Assembly: GCA_007117575.1 (NCBI GenBank)
Contig: SKGH01000095.1
Location: forward strand, 1-10,068
Length of the DNA stretch: 10,068 nucleotides
Source: Candidatus Kaiserbacteria bacterium
GTDB lineage: Bacteria > Patescibacteriota > Minisyncoccia > Phycocordibacterales > UBA918
Direction: 5' to 3'
Both the position numbers and the translations under genes were made by a program. The notes beneath the pieces are model-generated. The model saw only the letters and a program-made list of their open reading frames with translations. It ran no database searches and was not told the origin of the DNA. Shown piece by piece: positions 6,745-10,068 of this stretch; position 1 is the first letter of the stretch; the number at the start of each line of letters is the position of its first letter.

Positions 6745-6963
6745 ACATGACTTACGCGTTTCTGATGAAGTTCGAGGCACTGACCCAGCCCCGGCTTCGG
6801 TAACCATTTATTACTATTGTAATAAACCAAAATCGTTTTAGTCAGTCACGAAAGAATATAAATGATCACGGAAACTGGAGCCGGGTGAGGCGTACTTGGT
6901 GGTACGATGAAAGGTTTGAGTTACGAAAGTAACAAAAAAATTCTCCAAACGCGTAAGTCATGT
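6745..6963. mobile_element. 219-bp MITE-like element with perfect 17-bp terminal inverted repeats
   Basis: ACATGACTTACGCGTTT (6745-6761) is exactly the reverse complement of 6947-6963. ACA flanks both sides (6742-6744 and 6964-6966), a possible 3-bp target duplication. There is no open reading frame of note inside, so it would be non-autonomous, moved by a transposase encoded elsewhere. The interior is more GC-rich than the flanks and full of self-complementarity (see the separate entry). A 45-nt relative at 1584-1628 carries both ends without the interior, which shows that the ends belong to a repeated unit in this genome. It lies between the terminator of the signalling operon and the uvrA promoter region. 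I cannot assign a transposon family from the repeats. An alternative is a palindrome-flanked structured RNA gene rather than a transposon derivative. Confidence 0.65.
6779..6933 (+). other. Predicted structured RNA-like interior with a pseudoknot
   Basis: Several exact pairings are visible by eye. ACTGAC (6779-6784) pairs with GTCAGT (6841-6846). CCCGGCTTC (6790-6798) pairs with GGAGCCGGG (6877-6885) over nine positions with one G-T. TTTATTAC (6807-6814) pairs with GTAATAAA (6819-6826). CGTAC (6891-6895) pairs with GTACG (6902-6906). GTTAC (6920-6924) and GTAAC (6929-6933) enclose a GAAA tetraloop. The first two helices cross, so they would form a pseudoknot. The GNRA tetraloop favours the plus strand as the RNA-like sense, because on the other strand that loop is TTTC. 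No promoter is assigned and transcription is not shown. The fold is a hand inference. Confidence 0.4.
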
Positions 6964-6965
6964 AC

Positions 6966-6994
6966 AAAAAAGAAAAACAGCCGTTATGCTAGTT
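6966..6994 (-). terminator. Probable intrinsic terminator of the FIST-kinase-regulator operon
   Basis: On the minus strand, about 20 nt past the regulator stop codon, AAC(T)AGC and GCTGTT form a six-pair stem with one bulged base and a loop of about six. It runs directly into a T-rich stretch (complement of 6966-6976, interrupted by one C). The stem is short, so termination may be partial. A longer AT-only hairpin with 11-bp perfect arms (6998-7008 and 7013-7023) overlaps the stop codon just upstream and may assist. The U-tract touches the right end of the 219-bp element. Confidence 0.5.
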
Positions 6995-7013
6995 AAATTA
7001 TAATTAAATAAAT

Positions 7014-7880
7014 TTAATTATAACTCGCTTTTTTTCCATTTTTAGCTAGGCGTAGTAGTTCGTCTATTAACTCTGTCAGATCTGTTGATGCTTTTACGTA
7101 AAAACCGTCAGCGCCCAACTCGGTTGCTTTATTGCGAGCGTCAGTAGTGTCTTTGTTTGAAAAAATTATGGCAGGAATCGTCTTAAGGTTTTCGTCAGAC
7201 TTTATCTCTTCCAATATTTCCAAACCGTTTTTACCCGGAAGCATGAGGTCAAGAACGATCACGTCAGGCTTAAAGTTGTTTATTAGATCAATAGCTTGGG
7301 TACCGTCATTGCTAAACATATATGGACAATTGTTTTTTGACAGTTTTACAGACAATAAGTTTCTTAGAAGAGGATCGTCTTCTACTATCAATATCTTATG
7401 ACCACCATTCACTACGTTTTCACCACCTTTAACTTTCTCGTTGGTGGCGATTTGCGAACTGTTTGTGTCCACAGTTTGATTATTGGATACTTCCAGACCA
7501 AGGTTTGAATAGACTTTTTGTAAGACTTCATCAGGTTCAAAATCCGCTTTGATCAGGTAATCTTTTACCCCCAACTCTTTAACCCTCTCTACCTCAACCG
7601 GTTGTCCTGAATTAGAAATAACTATGACCGGTATCTGTTCTATAAGACCTTCCGAATGCATAACCTCTAAAACTTCATAGCCGTTCATTATCGGCATCAT
7701 GATATCGAGCAGTACCATGTCCGGTCTTTCAGATCTAATAGCCGCCAAACCTTCAAGTCCGTTTGTGTATCGTAGTATGTTGGCACCTACACCGGCTAAT
7801 TTTCTGGCTATAACGTCTGATAAGAATAGGTTGTCTTCAATTAAAACTATAGTTTTACCTGCTAGATTTTGTTGTGTCAT
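7014..7880 (-). CDS. Tandem-receiver (REC-REC) response regulator without output domain
   Basis: The 288 residues form two CheY-like receivers joined by a polar linker at about 130-158 (rich in Asn, Ser and Thr). Receiver 1 spans about 8-127 with acidic pair Glu15/Asp16, phospho-acceptor Asp59 (LLDIMMP), Ser89 at the Thr/Ser switch position and Lys111. Receiver 2 spans about 160-280 with Glu167-Asp169, Asp211 (VLDLMLP), Ser241 and Lys263. Both therefore look competent for phosphorylation. There is no DNA-binding, enzymatic or other effector domain, so the output must be protein contact or phosphotransfer to another protein. It begins 15 nt after the kinase stop codon, on the same mRNA, making that kinase the likely donor. 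No Shine-Dalgarno sequence precedes the ATG. The AT hairpin at 6998-7023 covers its stop. Confidence 0.95.
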   Translation of the reverse strand: MTQQNLAGKTIVLIEDNLFLSDVIARKLAGVGANILRYTNGLEGLAAIRSERPDMVLLDIMMPIMNGYEVLEVMHSEGLIEQIPVIVISNSGQPVEVERVKELGVKDYLIKADFEPDEVLQKVYSNLGLEVSNNQTVDTNSSQIATNEKVKGGENVVNGGHKILIVEDDPLLRNLLSVKLSKNNCPYMFSNDGTQAIDLINNFKPDVIVLDLMLPGKNGLEILEEIKSDENLKTIPAIIFSNKDTTDARNKATELGADGFYVKASTDLTELIDELLRLAKNGKKASYN

Positions 7881-7895
7881 AGTGATTATGAGTTG

Positions 7896-8723
7896 TTAAT
7901 CTTGATTATATGGTAATTGTACTACAAAAGTTGTTCCTCTGCCCTCTATACTTGTGAATGATATGTTGCCACCAAGAAAATCTATAATTCTCTTTACAAT
8001 ATACAAACCCAAACCAGAACCGTCAGCGTCCACGCGTTTAGCATTTTCCGCCCTCGCGAAGCGTGAAAATATTTTGTCTTGATGTTGCACCGGTATACCC
8101 ATACCGGTGTCAGATACTTCAATTCGCATTTTTTCTCCCACGGTAATTTTGACAGTAACAGTACCACCTGTTGGTGTGTATTTTACTGCGTTATCAGTCA
8201 AGTTTAGCAGTATATCCTTAATTCGTTCAGGGTTTGCGGTAATACTGGGAACCCCCTTGCTGGGGATTATCAGTTCTAAGATGACGCCTTTTTTGTCAGC
8301 GTTGGGTTTAACGTCAGATATTACTTCATTGGCAATCTTACTGATATCAACCGTTTCTTTATTGGCGTGGTCTTTATCAAGCTCCAAATGGTCGGCATCT
8401 AACAGGTGATTGATCATGTTGACTAAACGAGTAACGCTATGCTGACTCTGCTCTATCATTTGTTTTTGTTCATCACTTAAAGGCCCTAATTCTTCGGTAT
8501 AGAGCATTTGTTGAGACCATTTAATGGCGGAAAGAGGGGTCCGTAGTTGGTGAGCGGCGATTGATACGAACTCTGATTTTTCACTATCAAAGGACTTTAA
8601 TTTCTCGTACGCTCTGCGCAGTTCAATGTCACGTCTTATCAACATTCTGGCTCTTTTATCCATATCCTCAACTAATTCACGGAGTTGTCGGTTTTCTTCT
8701 TGTATTTTTTGTATTTCATCCAT
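7896..8723 (-). CDS. Soluble sensor histidine kinase (coiled coil, HisKA, HATPase_c)
   Basis: The protein has 275 residues, no membrane segment and no recognisable input domain. Residues 1-45 are highly charged and look like a coiled coil (EENRQLRELVEDMDKRARM). HisKA follows with the H-box SIAAHQLRTPLSAIKWS, phospho-acceptor His58. The ATPase has the N-box LLNLTDNAVKYTP (Asn174, Asn178), G1 DTGMGIP (205-211), the F-box region IFSRFAR and G2 DGSGLGLYIVKRI (about 234-246). It should autophosphorylate and pass phosphate to the adjacent tandem receiver. Because it lacks a sensor of its own, the FIST protein encoded 14 nt upstream is the natural candidate to control it; that is inference from the operon. 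The class resembles cytoplasmic kinases of the PhoR/ResE kind. It shows no obvious defect. Confidence 0.95.
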   Translation of the reverse strand: MDEIQKIQEENRQLRELVEDMDKRARMLIRRDIELRRAYEKLKSFDSEKSEFVSIAAHQLRTPLSAIKWSQQMLYTEELGPLSDEQKQMIEQSQHSVTRLVNMINHLLDADHLELDKDHANKETVDISKIANEVISDVKPNADKKGVILELIIPSKGVPSITANPERIKDILLNLTDNAVKYTPTGGTVTVKITVGEKMRIEVSDTGMGIPVQHQDKIFSRFARAENAKRVDADGSGLGLYIVKRIIDFLGGNISFTSIEGRGTTFVVQLPYNQD

Positions 8724-8737
8724 AGGACTGAGTGTTG

Positions 8738-9961
8738 TTAATTTTCACCTAATAGTAAGACCACAATCGTTTCGTTGTGGAATTGAGGAAAGAGTTCAGA
8801 CTCATTGTTCATAGTTTTTCTGATCGGTGCTATTTCGGAATAAGTATAAAAACCCAAGGTGGGAATTTTTTTACCAAGCACTGATTTGACGGTATCCATT
8901 TCAGATTCAGTATCTGCTTTACTGCCGAAGAAATTTTTCCTTACGTGGCAATTAAAAATAAGACAAGCTTCCGGCTGTTCACCTTGGTAAGAAGTTACTG
9001 CTGTTAGCGTAGCTTCTTTGGCTGCTTTTATAATGTCTTCCCTGTCGCCGACCATTATTTGCACATATGAGCCTTCAGGTATTTCGCCTCCACAGGTTAT
9101 GGAACCATCCGACCCCACTGAAAACGGAGCTCTCAAAAGCATTTCTCCGGTATCGGCATCTTTAAAACCTAGCGGGTATGATAGGGCCAGTTGTCCAAGA
9201 GTCTGTTTTCTTAAGTTTTTAACCTCATCTTCACCTAGGTATTTGGTATAAAAATCTATCGCTTCCTTGTTATCAATGGTTCTTATTATCGATCCGTCTG
9301 CTTCGGTTACAAGCCCCGGCAGACCTACCGCCGTCCAACCATGTTTGACTCCTATGCCGATTTTTAAGTTACCTGACATTAAAACCCCAACCACAGAGTC
9401 TGTGTATACGGATCCTTGGTGGTATTGATAGGTTTGTTTAAATTCGTCATCATCTCCGGCGGTTCCGCCTACTACCGGTATGGCGTTGTTGAGTTTATTA
9501 TTTATACCTCTTAGGGTTGCCGAACCGTTACCTCGCAATCCGTCAATAAACATGAGTATGAGTTTTTCCAGGTCAGGTTCTGTTCCTGCTTTTAGCTGAC
9601 CGGACAGCTCCCCGCCTGCCAGCTCCGAATCCTTGGTCAGGTCTTCGCTGACTGCAGTAGTAAACTGTACATTATCAGAGGCTATTAACATCACAGCGAT
9701 AGACTGTTGTTTAGCCGTACCTTCTTCCGTTATTTCTCCGGCTGTGCTACAGCCTATTATTTTCGCTTCACTGCCAGCTATAGACCTTATACCCTTTTGC
9801 ACCAACTCGGCATTGTATTTTACGGAGGTGAATACAATAACTAATTTTGGAATCAAATTTATGTTTTCACTTTCCAGCTTGGACATGGCAGAGCTGGTAG
9901 CGGAAACAGCTACCGTATATTCGTCACTTCCATAACCAATGCCTGTTGATGCTTTGAACAT
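8738..9961 (-). CDS. FIST-domain sensory protein (FIST_N + FIST_C)
   Basis: The 407 residues cover both halves of the FIST signal-transduction module with no other domain. Early FIST_N features are a conserved GCSTAGEI at about 70-77, a hydrophobic FIDGLRG segment at about 138-144 and PVVGGTAGDD at about 163-172, followed by KHGWTAVG. FIST_C shows IDNKEAIDFYTKYLGED, CGGEIPEGSYVQIM, a Cys in LIFNCHVRK and LGFYTYSEIAPI near the end. FIST proteins are cytoplasmic ligand sensors. In one characterised branch (NosP) the module binds haem, senses nitric oxide and controls a co-encoded histidine kinase. Whether this one binds haem cannot be told here. It heads the operon, 14 nt before a kinase that lacks its own sensor. 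The ATG follows a leader of about 33 nt from the promoter at 10001 and has no Shine-Dalgarno sequence. Confidence 0.93.
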   Translation of the reverse strand: MFKASTGIGYGSDEYTVAVSATSSAMSKLESENINLIPKLVIVFTSVKYNAELVQKGIRSIAGSEAKIIGCSTAGEITEEGTAKQQSIAVMLIASDNVQFTTAVSEDLTKDSELAGGELSGQLKAGTEPDLEKLILMFIDGLRGNGSATLRGINNKLNNAIPVVGGTAGDDDEFKQTYQYHQGSVYTDSVVGVLMSGNLKIGIGVKHGWTAVGLPGLVTEADGSIIRTIDNKEAIDFYTKYLGEDEVKNLRKQTLGQLALSYPLGFKDADTGEMLLRAPFSVGSDGSITCGGEIPEGSYVQIMVGDREDIIKAAKEATLTAVTSYQGEQPEACLIFNCHVRKNFFGSKADTESEMDTVKSVLGKKIPTLGFYTYSEIAPIRKTMNNESELFPQFHNETIVVLLLGEN

Positions 9962-10000
9962 ATCTAAATTTGAACTCGTTTATTGATTTTACACTTAAAG

Positions 10001-10009
10001 AGTATAGCA
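10001..10009 (-). promoter_or_regulatory. Extended -10 promoter of the signalling operon
   Basis: The minus strand reads TGCTATACT, an extended -10, placing the first transcribed base near 9994, about 33 nt before the FIST start codon. The -35 area is not a good match to TTGACA. It is occupied by the inverted repeat at 10017-10043. The TGTGCTATA core is identical to that before the 1522 gene. Confidence 0.55.
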
Positions 10010-10016
10010 CAGACTA

Positions 10017-10043
10017 AACTCAGTAAGTCATAATTATTGAGTT
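10017..10043. repeat. Inverted repeat overlapping the -35 region of the signalling operon
   Basis: AACTCAGTAA (10017-10026) pairs with TTATTGAGTT (10034-10043) at nine of ten positions plus one G-T, with a 7-nt spacer. It lies immediately upstream of the extended -10 at 10001, where an activator or repressor would bind. It could instead be the end of a transcript from beyond the window, but no U-tract follows on the minus strand. The rest of 9962-10068 shows no gene. Confidence 0.4.
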
Positions 10044-10068
10044 ACTGATCAGATATAAATGTCAGTTA

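Noticed and set aside
6762..6768. CTGATGA next to the element's closing stem (also at 1600-1606), suggestive of a hammerhead ribozyme core
   Set aside because: A hammerhead needs a stem II directly after CTGATGA whose other strand precedes GAAA. None of the GAAA sites (6850, 6870, 6909 and 6925 regions) is preceded by a complement of the bases after CTGATGA, and the short copy has no GAAA at all.
6771..6800. A tRNA-like T arm (GTTCGA) in the element
   Set aside because: There is no matching acceptor, D or anticodon arm, and the GTTCG segment also occurs in the short copy, where no tRNA could fit.
6877..6933. GGAGCCGGG...GAAA resembling group II intron domain V
   Set aside because: The matching 3' strand (CGGTTC-like) and the domain V bulge are absent, no reverse transcriptase is encoded, and the element's ends are inverted repeats, which group II introns lack.
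284..9935. Plus-strand open frames of 60-117 codons across the window
   Set aside because: All overlap well-supported minus-strand genes, show no domain motifs and have no promoter. They are shadows of the real genes.
226..9961. Recoded TGA (as in Gracilibacteria), because no gene here ends in TGA
   Set aside because: All conserved families read full length through their known motifs without internal TGA, and eight stops are too few for the absence to mean much in AT-rich DNA.

Overview
The window reads as AT-rich bacterial chromosome whose eight convincing genes all lie on the minus strand. Short repair enzymes stripped of accessory domains, near-leaderless starts, no visible Shine-Dalgarno sequences and tight gene packing suggest a reduced-genome bacterium of the Candidate Phyla Radiation (Patescibacteria). 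That placement is an inference from gene style, not from a marker gene. The standard code fits: all eight stops are TAA (six) or TAG (two) and no family member is broken at an internal TGA.

Read in the direction of transcription (right to left), the first unit is a three-gene signalling operon. It has a FIST-domain sensor (9961-8738), a soluble histidine kinase (8723-7896) and a tandem-receiver response regulator with no output domain (7880-7014). It starts from an extended -10 promoter near 10001 and probably ends at a hairpin plus U-tract near 6966-6994. The genes are 14-15 nt apart, so FIST sensing, kinase and receiver protein are probably made and used together in the cytoplasm.

A 425-nt gene-free stretch (6588-7013) follows. 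It holds the terminator, a 219-bp element with perfect 17-bp terminal inverted repeats and a strongly structured, RNA-like interior (6745-6963), an inverted repeat and the uvrA promoter region. A 45-nt relative of the element, with both ends but almost no interior, sits at 1584-1628 just after ddl.

The second unit is nucleotide excision repair: uvrA (6587-3954) followed 60 nt later by uvrC (3893-2661). Both proteins are trimmed. UvrA lacks the insertion domain and one Cys of the first zinc module. UvrC contains no cysteine, so it lacks the Fe-S motif, and it stops right after the RNase H-like domain, so it lacks the HhH tail. D-alanine-D-alanine ligase (2611-1634) follows with its own apparently leaderless promoter and indicates a peptidoglycan wall.

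The last two genes encode single-pass membrane proteins: an unrecognised one (1522-947, with a leaderless-type promoter) and an internalin-like leucine-rich-repeat protein (810-226). A fourth copy of the TGCTATA promoter motif at 190-198 points out of the window with no open reading frame behind it in the visible sequence.
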